From: Mucidula mucida
Taxonomy: Eukaryota > Basidiomycota > Agaricomycetes > Agaricales > Physalacriaceae
Direction of reading: 5' to 3'
Assembly (NCBI GenBank): GCA_015501055.1
Contig: JADNYV010000002.1
Location: forward strand, 248,001-312,000
DNA length: 64,000 nucleotides
Position numbers and translations under genes: made by a program. Each line of letters starts with the position of its first letter. Positions within the stretch are counted from its first letter, which is position 1. The notes beneath the pieces are model-generated. The model was not told where the DNA came from. It worked only from the letters and a program-made list of their open reading frames with translations, and did not search any database. Shown piece by piece: positions 24,400-34,900 of the stretch.

Positions 24400-26010
24400 A
24401 TGCCTCCAGGATTCATTCCGCCAGGCATACCCAAAGAGCTGGTCCCAGATGCCTCCAATTTGACGCCATCTTCCCCGAATGCTTTGCAGAATGGAGGACC
24501 ACTCTCAAAATTCATGACCATGCTTGGTATACCCATTGACAAGTGCGTCTTTTCTCCACGGTTAATGGCGCGTTGTCTGACCGCCATGCCTCAAGTGTAG
24601 CCAGATCTTCAGTGCTGGGTTCGGATTAATGGTACAGTCAACGCTATATGTTTACCACTTGTTCACGCGTATAACGTCTTCTCAAAGGGATTAGGATTCG
24701 CAGTGACATACCTAAGTAAATTCGCCCAACTTGGCACTAGTGCTTTGCAGCGACGACTTCTTGTCAAGCTTGAGCTAAAAAATACGGATCCTTCGTACCA
24801 CTGGTTCCTCTCTTGGATGGCTGCTCAACAACGCCAAACTGGATCAACGACTGTAAGATGGGCACGCAGTCACGAGCTGAGCGTGGCAACGGTGGGCCAC
24901 GATGAGAAGGGCGGGCCAGTCACGTTCAATCTCGTTGCCGGTCAAGGAAATCACTATTTCAAGTATAAACGCGCCTGGATCAAGGTATTCATGCCCACCT
25001 TCCGATAAGCTCCATCTAACATTCTATTCGAGATGACCAAGGAGCGTGAAACGCGCGCCGTCAATCTCAGCACCGGCGAACCATGGGAAACCATTTCGTT
25101 GACCACACTTTCACGAGACCGTCACATTTTCCCGACAATGCTTACAGAGGCACGGAGTGTCGCGCTGCAGCAGCAGCATAATAAACTCATCATCAACACG
25201 ACGTGGGGCACCGATTGGAAGCCATTTGGGAATCCACGTCCCCGTCGGCCCCTTAGCAGTGTCATCCTCGCACCTGGCCAGGCTGAGCGGATTTATAGTG
25301 ATGTCAAGTCATTTATGGACAGACGGCAGTGGTACGCTGAACGCGGAATTCCATATCGACGCGGATATCTCCTCCATGGTCCACCTGGAACCGGCAAGAC
25401 TTCTTTCATCCAGGCCCTCGCTGGTGCGTTTAACTATGACATTAGTGTCATCAATCTGTCTACGCGCGGCATGGGGGATGACCTGTTCGCTCTTCTTCTC
25501 GCAAAGGCCCCTCCGAAAACCTTCCTTCTCATCGAAGACCTCGATGGGGCATTCAACAAGCGCGTACAAACATCTTCGGATGGGTAAGGACTTGTCCTCA
25601 TCGTCTCGGGGATCTCTAATCATGGCAAGTATAGATACCAATCGTCTGTGACTTTCTCTGGTGTCCTTAACGCCCTGGATGGGGTGACATCCGGCGAGGA
25701 ACGCATACTTTTTATGACGACCAATCACATTGAACGGCTAGACCCAGCATTGATTCGTCCGGGACGCGTGACATGACTGAGCTCTTAGACCATGCTGTTC
25801 CGGAACAGGCATATAATCTGTGTATCTTTTCTATGGAAAAGACAAGCAGGAACTCGGGCGGAACTTGGCAAGCTTAGTCTCTGAGGAGATGAACGCTGGT
25901 CGCCGATTAGCATGGCGGACCTTCAGGGCTTATTCATATTGACAGAGGCCAAGGACGTGCTCGCGGCGTGTCGAGGGCTCTACCAAACTAAGTATTCTAT
26001 GCAACTATAA
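24400..26010 (+). CDS. BCS1: BCS1-like mitochondrial AAA ATPase, reading frame disrupted near C-terminus
   Basis: BCS1 family: inner-membrane AAA chaperone (Rieske protein insertion in complex III) or a related paralogue. Start [20 protein letters not shown] at 24400; a membrane helix lies in [20 protein letters not shown] across two introns. The BCS1 N-domain shows [15 protein letters not shown]; the AAA core has Walker [18 protein letters not shown], Walker [33 protein letters not shown] and [10 protein letters not shown]. After that the expected sequence continues only by changing frame three times: near 25770 (one base short before [17 protein letters not shown]), near 25827 (two bases short before [20 protein letters not shown]), and near 25908 (one base short before [20 protein letters not shown]). 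The last frame stops at 26008-26010. Read literally, the protein ends just after PGRV. Pseudogene or assembly error. Confidence 0.72.
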
Positions 26011-26390
26011 TTCCTGGTGACAAAATAGACACTACCACCTGCCTCGCCCAAATTTATGGAACTGTCAACTACAACTAGACGATGAGCAAATGGGAAGGTA
26101 CGCTTGAGCCATTGAATTTGAGAACTCCCAGAGGAGTGTATATGACGGCTGGGAGGAAGATACACGTCAACAGCTACCTTCACACTTCAGAATTCAGCAC
26201 GTAGGAGTCACACGCCAGTCATTTGAGAGTGCCCACAGTATCGCCATAAGGTGCTGAAGGCCCGTCCTTGGGATGAGACTCGACTCACCGTCTATAGTAA
26301 TGCATTTGTCTTAATGGTTCATCAAACGTGCGTATATAGTATCATAGATAATGAAAGTCTACTCTACAAACAGTGTACCGCCGAAAGACG
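26011..26390. other. Convergent 3' intergenic region
   Basis: About 380 bp between the BCS1-like gene and the BUD23 stop codon. No gene or repeat recognised. Confidence 0.4.
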
Positions 26391-27501
26391 TCAGAAAACA
26401 GGCCGTCGTTTCCGTCCAGTGAACTTCGAGTCTCGAGGAACACTTTCCTTTCCTCTTTTACGATAGAGCTGTGAAATAGATCAGATGAGTATGTCAATAC
26501 GTTAACCAAGAGGAAAAAGGCTTGCGTCTTTTTTCTTGAGAATCCAATCCCTATCCTTAATGGACTTGCGCTTTTTTGACGACCGCATCTTCTCGCGCTC
26601 TCGTCTCCTCTCGAATCTAACCTTTCCGTCGTCCTCAACTTCTCCGTCAAGGCCCTGTGGTATCTGCTGTTGGCCGCCACCCCCGCCGACGAATAGACAT
26701 AAGAAGACCTTGCGGGCTTTTTTGGAATTGGGATAATCGACAACCACGCCTCCGCCGAAGCCAGCTTTTTGGGCTATAGTTGATATGAGAGTTATTTGAT
26801 CGTCGGAGGATGGATAGAACTGAAACACGGCGCGCGAAGGGTTTTTGAGGGCGGAATGTAGAGTGGTGAAGAAGCGTGTAAGACGATGGGGAGGGGAGGA
26901 TGTGGGATGAGAAGTTTCAGCATTTAATAGCCATTGGAGGACGGATATACTGAGAAACAAGTATCAGAACGTTCTGTTGCATTTCGATGGTTCAAGAAAA
27001 TAGACCTTATAGCGCCGTCAAAGCTTCCGGGACGGAATCCGAAGCCTTGTCCGATATCCTGGAGGAAGAGATCGCCTTCGACTTGGCGTTCCAGTGCCAC
27101 CTCTGGCAAGATATAAGTATCTAGTACTATAGGTGGGCATATTTCAAGCACCTAGCATGCTCGGCGCAATATCCACGCCTGTCCAGATGTAACCTTCCTC
27201 ATCCAGTATTTCGCCAGATAATCCAGATCCGCATCCAATGTCCAAGAGAAACGCCGGTTCATCAGGAGGCAGAGCTAGTAATTCAAGAGCACGACAGGTC
27301 ATGTCGGCCTGAATTTGCTGATTGCGAGTACTACATTTCATTTTGGTTATCGACATCCGAAGCGCGGGGAAAACGTGCGTACTTTCCGGTATATTTCTTG
27401 GCCTCGCTATCGCCATAATACTACATTGCATTAATTCGCGGTAATTTTCAACGGGATTGACTTGCGATTTCGGGGGGAGCCTGTAGCTCTGGTCTTGACA
27501 T
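26391..27501 (-). CDS. BUD23: 18S rRNA (guanine-N7)-methyltransferase BUD23
   Basis: SAM-dependent methyltransferase that modifies 18S rRNA and supports 40S subunit export, working with Trm112. Start MSRPELQAPPEI at 27501. Motif I is FLLDIGCGSGLSGEILDEEG, followed by WTGVDIAPSML, then VEGDLFLQDIGQGFGFRPGS and SVLQWLLNAE. The C-terminal Bud23 domain shows GGGVVVDYPNSKKARKVFLC, a Gly/Gln linker GGGGGQQQIPQGL, a basic run REREKMRSSKKRKSIKDRDW, and ends YRKRGKESVPRDSKFTGRKR with the stop at 26391-26393. The last intron (26469-26525) has a GC donor (GCAAGC); the join restores the conserved KKKDLYRKRGKE. About seven exons and 280-300 residues, the usual length. Divergent from BET3 with 49 bp between start codons. 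Confidence 0.92.
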
Positions 27502-27550
27502 GCTAGTTGAGGCTGAAAAGTTTAGTGTCACGTGCCATCCATCACCTTGA
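27502..27550. promoter_or_regulatory. 49-bp bidirectional promoter interval (BUD23/BET3)
   Basis: Only 49 bp separate the two divergent start codons, so both core promoters and 5' leaders must overlap or lie inside the neighbouring genes. No TATA box is visible. Confidence 0.5.
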
Positions 27551-28283
27551 ATGGCGACCACCAGCAAGCAGTACAAGGGTATTGGGGAGGATCTTTGGAA
27601 AGGGCGCACAGAGAAAGTGGTACGTGCGCCATATCACAATCGTTTATCGACGTTAATTTATGCAGAATGCAGAACTATTCGCATTGACCTACGGGGCGCT
27701 GGTCGTGCAATTGATACAAGACTATGAGGACTATGCGGAAGTGAACAAACAGCTGGAGAAGATGGGCTACAACATTGGGACGCGGCTTATTGAGGATTTC
27801 TTGGCGAAAAGCAATCTCGGACGATGCTCAGACTTTCGTGAAGTCGGCGAAGTCGTGTCCAAAGTGATTTACGTCCTTTTGAAATATTGGCCGGCGATTG
27901 ACTCCTCTTCGCAGGTTGGATTCAAATCATTTCTCAATATTTCACCATCTGTAACGCATGGCGCACCACCCTCAACATCTACGTCTCCCCGTCCAATGAG
28001 CACAGGCTCAGCAGCACCTACAGCGACTTCCGGGGCCTACTTTACCCTAACGTTGGACGAGAATCCGCTTGCCGAGTTTGTCGAGCTGCCGGAAGACGCG
28101 CTCGAGGGCGGTCTATGGTTCAGCAATGTGTTATGTGGCGTTCTGCGTGGCGCACTAGAGATGGTGCAGATGCAGGTTCAGGCGGAATTCGTATCTGACG
28201 TCCTTCGAGGAGACGAGACCACAGAGATTAGGGTGCGGTTAATCAAGACGCTTGATGAGGAGATTCCGGTGGGAGACGATTAA
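27551..28283 (+). CDS. BET3: TRAPP complex core subunit BET3 (TRAPPC3)
   Basis: Core subunit of the TRAPP tethering complex (Rab GEF) in ER-Golgi traffic. Start MATTSKQYKGIGEDLWKGRT at 27551; exon 2 begins NAELFALTYGALVVQLIQDY and contains NKQLEKMGYNIGTRLIEDFL and FREVGEVVSKV. A 53-nt intron (GTGATT to CGCAG) must be removed to join VGFKSFLNISPSVT. The C-terminal half has ENPLAEFVELPEDALEGGLW and NVLCGVLRGALEMVQMQVQA, ending DEEIPVGDD. The palmitoylation-pocket region and the family core are intact. Compared with the usual ~180 residues there is an insertion of about 22 Ser/Thr/Pro residues in the loop after NISPSV. The stop codon is 22 bp from that of the convergent uS13m gene. Confidence 0.94.
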
Positions 28284-28305
28284 ATGAGAGATATTATTCT
28301 GTAAA

Positions 28306-28910
28306 CTAGCTGAACCGACTGATATGGTTCAATTTCTTCGCTGTCTTTGCGTTCGTCCGTGTACGCTGCCCGCGCACTGGCAGGCCCATGCCATGCCTCT
28401 TGCCGCGCCATGTACCAATTGAACGGTGGTGCATGATGTTCTCCCGGATTTCCCTCTTCAACTCGGATTCAATCTTGAGGTTGTTGAGTGGGTCGCGCTG
28501 TGGCAACTTTTGAACCCCAATCTTGGCCGCCTGTTTCGCTTTTTCAGCATCTCTTTCCGCCTTTTTCTCCCTGAAATCAGCCTGCAGCTTTTGTAGAGGT
28601 GTAGAGGGTGGTGGAGGTACATAGTACCGCGTAGCAAGTGGGTATTTAGGCAGTGGAGGTGCTGTTTGGGGAGACGACAGGAAAGACGCCAGCGACGTGA
28701 TTTGGAAGGGAGTCAGCTCTCCGACTTTGGCCTGGTCGTGTATCTGGAATCGAGCGCAGAGTCGATGAGCTACATGATGGCCGACGCCATAAAATTCAGT
28801 CAGAGCAAACTGGATATCAATGTGAATACACAAAAGTTGTGTTTTTGGTGGAAACTGCTCACTCGTGCTCGCTGCCCATCATTGAGCTTGATACCCAATA
28901 TATGGACCAT
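28306..28910 (-). CDS. SWS2: Mitochondrial small-subunit ribosomal protein uS13m
   Basis: Mitoribosomal protein S13. Exon 1 is [16 protein letters not shown] (28910-28863); after a ~53-nt intron exon 2 continues [20 protein letters not shown] and is open to the stop at 28306-28308. The helix-two-turn-helix region and the 3' motif [20 protein letters not shown] with [15 protein letters not shown] are diagnostic of uS13 (16S/18S head contact). Compared with bacterial S13 (~120 residues) there is an inserted charged helix [20 protein letters not shown], common in fungal mitochondrial forms. The N-terminus directly starts the conserved domain, with no long presequence. Divergent from the FAM50 gene, with 60 bp between starts. 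Confidence 0.92.
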
Positions 28911-28970
28911 GGGGGTCGAGAGAAAGGCGTAAATGTCACGGGATCCACTTACTCTTTGATTGTTACCACC
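28911..28970. promoter_or_regulatory. 60-bp bidirectional promoter interval (uS13m/FAM50)
   Basis: Only 60 bp lie between divergent start codons. No TATA box is visible; leaders must be very short or transcription must begin within the opposite gene. Confidence 0.5.
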
Positions 28971-30260
28971 ATGTCGTCCAGCAAAGGCGAAGGCCGGCGC
29001 GAAGAAGCTCTGGCCAAGCAGCGCGACCAGATGCGCGAAGAGTTCGAGCGCCAGAAAAAGACGCTCATCAGCGAAACGGAAAAGGCTCGACCCTCTGTAA
29101 ACCGTTTCGTTGGACAGCACGACTCGGTTGAGGAGACGCTCAAACATAGCACTGTCGGCCTCGTTCATCTCGAGGAATTCCAGCAGAAACGCAAGGAACT
29201 CGAGGAGGCAAAGGCCAGAGAGGCCGCAAAAACCAGCGAACTCAAGTATGTTCTTCCTTCCTATCTAATCCTACCCCTTCTCTTTCTCTCTCTCCGTCAT
29301 ACAAGTAAAGGTGGCTTATAGGATGTGGAGAATCTGTTTAGAGATGACACAAAGAAACTGAAGAAACGGAAAAAGGCAGCCAAAGCCACCCTTTCATTCG
29401 CCATGGACGACGAGGGCGATGCCGACTCATCCTCGGCGCCTACTCCGTCCAACAACAATAACGAGGATGAAGACGGCCCTCCCGCTAAACGTGGCAAATT
29501 CCGCAAGAATCCCAACGTTGACACGTCGTTCTTACCGGACAGAGACCGCGAAGAGGCTGAGCGCCGAGAACGCGAACGTCTCCGTCAGGAATGGCTTCAA
29601 CGCCAGGAAGAGATTAAGCAGGAGTCGGTAGAAGTGACTTACTCTTATTGGGACGGCAGTGGTCATCGTAAGAGCGTCATGGTAAGTTGACTTGAACTTC
29701 CTCCTTCATTTGACTGACGATCAGATGCATTACCTTCACTATTTGTGGCGTGTAGTGCAAAAAGGGCGACGACATTGGAAGCTTCTTGGAGAAATGTAGA
29801 CACCAACACTCGGAGTTGCGAGCCGTGAACGTCGATAACCTGATGTATGTCAAGGTGAGCTGGGGTTGTCTTGATGCGCGACTCGTCCTTGACACCTTCT
29901 CAGGAGGATCTCATCATACCCCATGTTCGTGTTTCCAGGCTTTCTTTGAATTCCAACCAATCTCATCAACTCAGCATTACACCTTCTATGACTTTATCAT
30001 AAATAAAGCGCGGGGCAAGTCTGGACCACTGTTCAACTTTGATGTGTATGACGACGTCCGGTTGCTTGCTGACGCGACTAAAGAGAAAGACGAGTCACAT
30101 ACGGGCAAAGTTGTGGAACGCAGCTACTATCAGAGGAATAAACATATCTTTCCGGCGTCCAGATGGGAGGTCAGTCGCGTTCGCTTCTTGTGTTACTCTT
30201 CTGACCGTTGATCAGGTCTTCGATCCTGAGAAGAACTATGGCAAGTACACTCATGCATAG
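28971..30260 (+). CDS. FAM50: FAM50/XAP5 family nuclear protein
   Basis: XAP5 (FAM50A) family, a conserved nuclear protein linked to spliceosome function and chromatin in other eukaryotes. Start [20 protein letters not shown] at 28971. The charged N-terminal helix ([19 protein letters not shown]) is followed by [20 protein letters not shown], a basic [20 protein letters not shown] segment, an acidic/Asn linker, and the XAP5 domain with [52 protein letters not shown] and the C-terminal [20 protein letters not shown] then [11 protein letters not shown]. Five or six exons; all joins keep frame. Length (about 340 residues) matches the family. Stop at 30258-30260. Confidence 0.92.
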
Positions 30261-31956
30261 GACTATTGAATGTTTCCTTCGTTTTGGATCTGGTGAATGT
30301 CATTATATTTTCGTGGTTATCTTGTGAGTCCGTGGTCTCTAAGATCTGGAGATCTGAACACCCCGCTTGTTGATAGTGATGAGTTGTTTATTTTCATCCC
30401 CATTTCCATTTCCCCCAACGAATTCTTAGTATTTTGTGACGTATCACTCGAATTCAGTCCAGTGAAGAACCGTTAAGTACTTCAGATCAGGTCTCATGCA
30501 TGGGCAGTGGCCTGTCATATGTAATATGCCCCACTGCAACCTTCCCGGCGAGTCGTTCTGACGCGTTGTTTTCACGACATGCTGCCTGACCATGAAAGCT
30601 GTTTATTTTCCTTGCCCCTTCTTGACAACTCTCAAAGCTTTCACACTATTGTTCCCTTCTTGAGATAGGATCCACCTCCTCCTGAAGTTCCTTGTGCCCT
30701 CACACGAATTACGAAGCGGGAGTCAGTACTTCCCTGCTCCCTCAGCCTGCAACGGAGTTGCAAGTAACCTTTATTAGCCTTCAAGACATTGATCTCGTTG
30801 TCCTTCAGAACGTCGAGAGCCCACAAGTACCACATCCCCTTCTTGTTCAATCGTGGACAAGTTGCCCTCCTGTACACCCTATCGGGCTGATGAAACTGTT
30901 TTATGAGGAGGTTTGGGCCCCATTCGATAGTTTAGATTTACTAATGCTAGCCGTATTGTTGGAGCGGAGGATCATTAATTGATATCGTTTCCACAAAGAT
31001 TCCACGGGCTCGCCGTGACATGGAGACTTCCAGAACGGTTGGGACGTCAAGCATGCACTACCGAGTCTCAATAGCTGAAAACGATACAGTGTCCTCCAAC
31101 AGGCCAACGACACCCTAATGACGATACAATTAACGATGTTATGTCACTGCTTGCAAGGTCTTCAACGTGGTGGACGCCAACGACTGTAAGCTCAGTTCTG
31201 TTTTCAGTGGGCAGGTCATAGTGTGGATTTTCGCTTGCCTGGGTAAGGTTAAGTTGCTTTCATAAAAGCTGAAATTTAAACCTCTTCTTGGAGACGCGAC
31301 CATGTACGGTGTTTGAAGTTAAGCATCGAACCGTGTCGAAGATTGAAGATAACTCTACGCTGAGGCTGAGCACTCTCACAAAGACATACTTGTTAATGAT
31401 ATTGATTATGAAGAATTTGAACTAATTTGACCGCATACCAGCATAAGAAAAAATTTACGTGCGTAAAAGTACTTTACGCTCGCGCATACGGTTCCTGTCA
31501 TTCACGTCCAAACATATGGTGGAAGCGAAATTACGCACGTCCGACGGAAACAAGTCAGAGATTTGTAGTGATAACATGTACATAAGTAGGTGACTCGTAA
31601 AGCTCGAATTTCCATCACCGGAAGATGGTCGGGTCATGAGAAAGTCTCTATATGGACTCCTCCCTTCCATATGTTTTCTTCGAGTCACCCGCTGCCTGTT
31701 ACCCTGGGTATGCCCGACAGGCACGTACCACAAAAGGAAAGTGCGCCTTCAGCTGTGGATCAATGATTCCTAAAAAGGCTGGTGCCGCCCTTTGTTTCGT
31801 CCCATGACCATCACATTCGAGTCACTGCTGTCATCCCGCCTCCTCAGCGTCGCCGACAGACCCATGGCGCAAAAGGGAATCACGGTAGGGTGATCAGAGA
31901 CCCGCGATCAGTATAAGACAACGCTCAAATCATCTCATCACCTCATTTCCCTCCCC
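30261..31956. other. Gene-poor 1.7-kb interval
   Basis: The longest stretch without a recognised gene. An open frame on the minus strand at 30641-30877 (78 codons, WYLWALDVLKDNEINVL) matches no family I know and has no splice partner, so it is not called. Around 31456-31469 an imperfect palindrome TTTACGTGCGTAAA occurs, with related TTACG/CGTAA words nearby (31479-31535). There is no terminal repeat or transposase signature. The last ~150 bp hold the promoter of the large ankyrin gene. Confidence 0.4.
31912..31918 (+). promoter_or_regulatory. TATA-like element of the large ankyrin gene
   Basis: TATAAGA, 39 bp upstream of the start codon at 31957, followed by a CT-rich leader. The same TATAAGA in the same setting occurs before the Ser-rich gene at 39449. 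Confidence 0.45.
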
Positions 31957-34900
31957 ATGCCTCACAGTGCTGAAGGAAAAGCGTTTATCGACCGGATTCA
32001 ATCAGACCTTGCTCTTGACGATGTGCTCAAACCCTCCATTGACGACGAGGTCGAGCTGCGACGTTTGTTTGCAACAGACAAAGGCAATGACCGCTTGAAG
32101 GACCCTTACGTTGGACTTGTAGATGTGTTTGACGCGCCCGGCGGTGCTGGTAGCATTTTTCAGACTCGCGCGCGCGTCGTCGAGAACGACGAGGAGTTGT
32201 CCGCGAAATACGTTATGCCTTTGGCGCCCGCTCAGAGGCGAAAGAATGGTGACCCATCTATAGTGCCTGACCTGGAGACTTTCAAAAAGAACTGGGCCAT
32301 TTTCTCTGAGGGGTCCCTTTCCCAACTCATCGACTGGAGCAACGTCGTCGCTGCGGGCGGTGCGGTCTTGGCATGCTTGACGCCGCTCCCCGAGGCGGCA
32401 ACCACTTCGAAGAGGGCGACAAGGAAGTATTATCACAGTAACGCGTACCCCACCTCTGATGTTGATCTCTTCTTGTGGGGCATGACCCACGAGCAAGCGG
32501 AAGCGAAGATTATCAAGATCTACGAAGCTGTTAGGGATTCTGTTCCATGGGACTGCACTTGTGTGCGGACCAAGCATACAATCTCTATTCATTGTATGTC
32601 GTCGTATATCTTGTTCGTACTCGTACTAACGTCCACCAGCCCAATATCCATATCGCTCTGTCCAAATAGTTCTCCGCCTTTACAGCTCCGTCTCTGAGAT
32701 TCTGACTGGATTTGATATCGACGCACCTTGTTGCGCTTACGATGGTGCGATATTCAACATCTAACTTGTTCTAACGTTGACTAACCTGAGCCAAAGGTGA
32801 ACGTGTTTGGGCCAACCCCAGAGCTGTCGTTGCCATGATGTGCCAGTGTAACACTGTTGATATGACTAGGCGATCTCCATCCTATGAGGTTCGACTGGCG
32901 AAATACTCTGCGCGCTCGTTCGAGGTATATGTTCCGACGCTCAGTCGTACTGACATTGACCCGACTGTAAGCTTTCTTGCTGCCTCTTTCTCAATGCACG
33001 CCTAATGTTACCTATCAGATCTACGAGCGCTCCATAGCGCGTATTGAAGGTCTTGCTCGTCTCCTCGTCTTTGAAAAGATCAAGGACACCAACAGTCGGG
33101 AGTCCTTTATCCAAAATAGACGCATGCTTCGTGGACGGCCGAATGAAAACAGAGGATACAACTATCGTCGTCAGAAGAAGTTCAAGGGCGATTTAAAAGG
33201 CGACACCGCTATAGGCGGTCTCGAGATGAATGATTATGATGTGGCCTCCTTACACATTCCTTATGGACCGGGATGGGATGCGAGAAGAATTGACAAGTTG
33301 GTGTATCAGACCGACTTAGGGATGAACTGTACGTTTTCGTTCGATGCGTGAAGGGAGAGACCTCATTCGTTGACAGCTACTTTTAATCCCAAGAACAAGG
33401 GCCGTCGACTTCATCGCCATCCTGCTTTTTTTGGAACGATTGAGGAATGTATTGAAGACTGTTGCGGGGTGAGAGCCCTTGGTCTGGCTATGTTCTGAGA
33501 GTCTCATACTAACAACGTTGCAGTACTGTCCAGAAGCTATTGACGATGATGAACGCAAGCTGCTGGAGGAGGAAGATAAGAATTACATACGCGGCCGTAT
33601 CTCGTGAGTACCCTTTCATCGTAAGTCGTATGTCAGCTGACAGGATGTGCTGCCTCGTCCAGTTTCATTGAAGAGGATCCTGGACGCCAGAGCCTTTCCG
33701 GTAGCTTTAACCCCATCGACGTTGGGGAGTGGAGCGAGCAAGTGTATATTGGGTCGACTGAGAAGTTTTTCGCTGCCATCGCCGCTGGAGAACGCGACAC
33801 CGTCATCAATATGGTTGACACAGAGGGTATCGATATCAATCGTCGTGACCATGTCGGTCGCACCTGCCTCCATTTGGCCATTCTTTGCAAACACACAGAT
33901 ATTTGTATCGACCTAATCGAACGCGGAGCTCGTATCTCTGCTCGTTTAGTCGACGGGCGCTCCCCTCTCCATCTCGCTGCTCAATATGACATGTTGTCTG
34001 TTGCCGAAAAGCTTATCGAGCTCAGCAAGAAGAATGTGGAAGCACTCGCTAAAGATGAAGAAGATGTCTCGGATGACAAGGGGGTTGTTCTAGGACATCC
34101 TTCATCAGAAGATGATTGGACTTCTGAGGACGACGGTGTCGTCTCGATGAACGAAGACGATGAGGCGGATGATGAAGATGACGAGAACAAGGACGAAGAT
34201 GAAGACGGCGACAAGGATGATAGCGAAGAGAAAGCAGCCAATTCCGAACAACCTGGAGACTCCGCCTTGGACGAAGAGCAAGACGCCCCAGACATCCTCG
34301 ACATCAATCTCGCTGACTGGGATCTGGATTTCACTCCACTTTCTTTCGCTATACTCTTTGGATCTACTGAAATGGTCGAATTCCTCGTCAAGGAGGGTTC
34401 GAGCATTTCTCAAGTCTCACAACCCAAATATTATGGCCAAGTCACATTGCACCCTCTTTCTTTGACCATTTTACGCGAGGATGAGGACGAGGCGTGTAAA
34501 GTTGCTGGTGTCCTTCTCAAAGCGGGCGCTGTCTCGTCTACAGCCGATGATAGTCTGAACACCATTTTCCATGAAGCCGTTACCTCCGGAAGGGCAAAGC
34601 TGGTAGCCTTCCTCCTAAAGTCAGATCCCAAGGCCGCGTCTGTCATCAACTTTCCCAGTTTAAGCTGGAGCAATGCCGTCTTTCCCCTAGCCAGCGCCCT
34701 GTCGGTTCGGGACTACTCGATGCTTACCACCTTGGTGACATTCGGTGCAAAAATTAGGTTTACGGAAGACGATATCAATCAAGCTCTAGTCAGTGTACCT
34801 GCTGGGTGCGTTTTTTCTTCCATTGTTTCCTCATCGCCGGTTTTTTGCTAAAACTCTGCAGTCACGGTCGCAATCATTACGGTCGGAATGTCAACACTAT

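Noticed and set aside
24129..24587. Minus-strand frame of 152 codons across the J-protein/BCS1 divergent region.
   Set aside because: It lies opposite the first BCS1 exon and over the first J-protein exon; both real exons have clear protein motifs in other frames.
30641..30877. Minus-strand frame of 78 codons (WYLWALDVLKDNEINVL).
   Set aside because: No family, no splice partners, no promoter; too short to support on its own.
30964..30978. GCGGAGGATCATTAA looks like the 18S rRNA 3' end / ITS1 junction.
   Set aside because: Only about 15 bases resemble it, one base is missing, and the flanks do not resemble 18S or ITS; chance is more likely than an rDNA fragment.
31295..31345. GAAGTTAAGC near 31315 recalls the internal box of 5S rRNA genes.
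   Set aside because: The surrounding 100 bp do not match 5S rRNA or fold like it, and there is no T-run terminator at the right distance.
33981..34406. Ser-rich frame on the minus strand inside the ankyrin gene.
   Set aside because: It is the reverse complement of the Asp/Glu-rich tract of the ankyrin protein.
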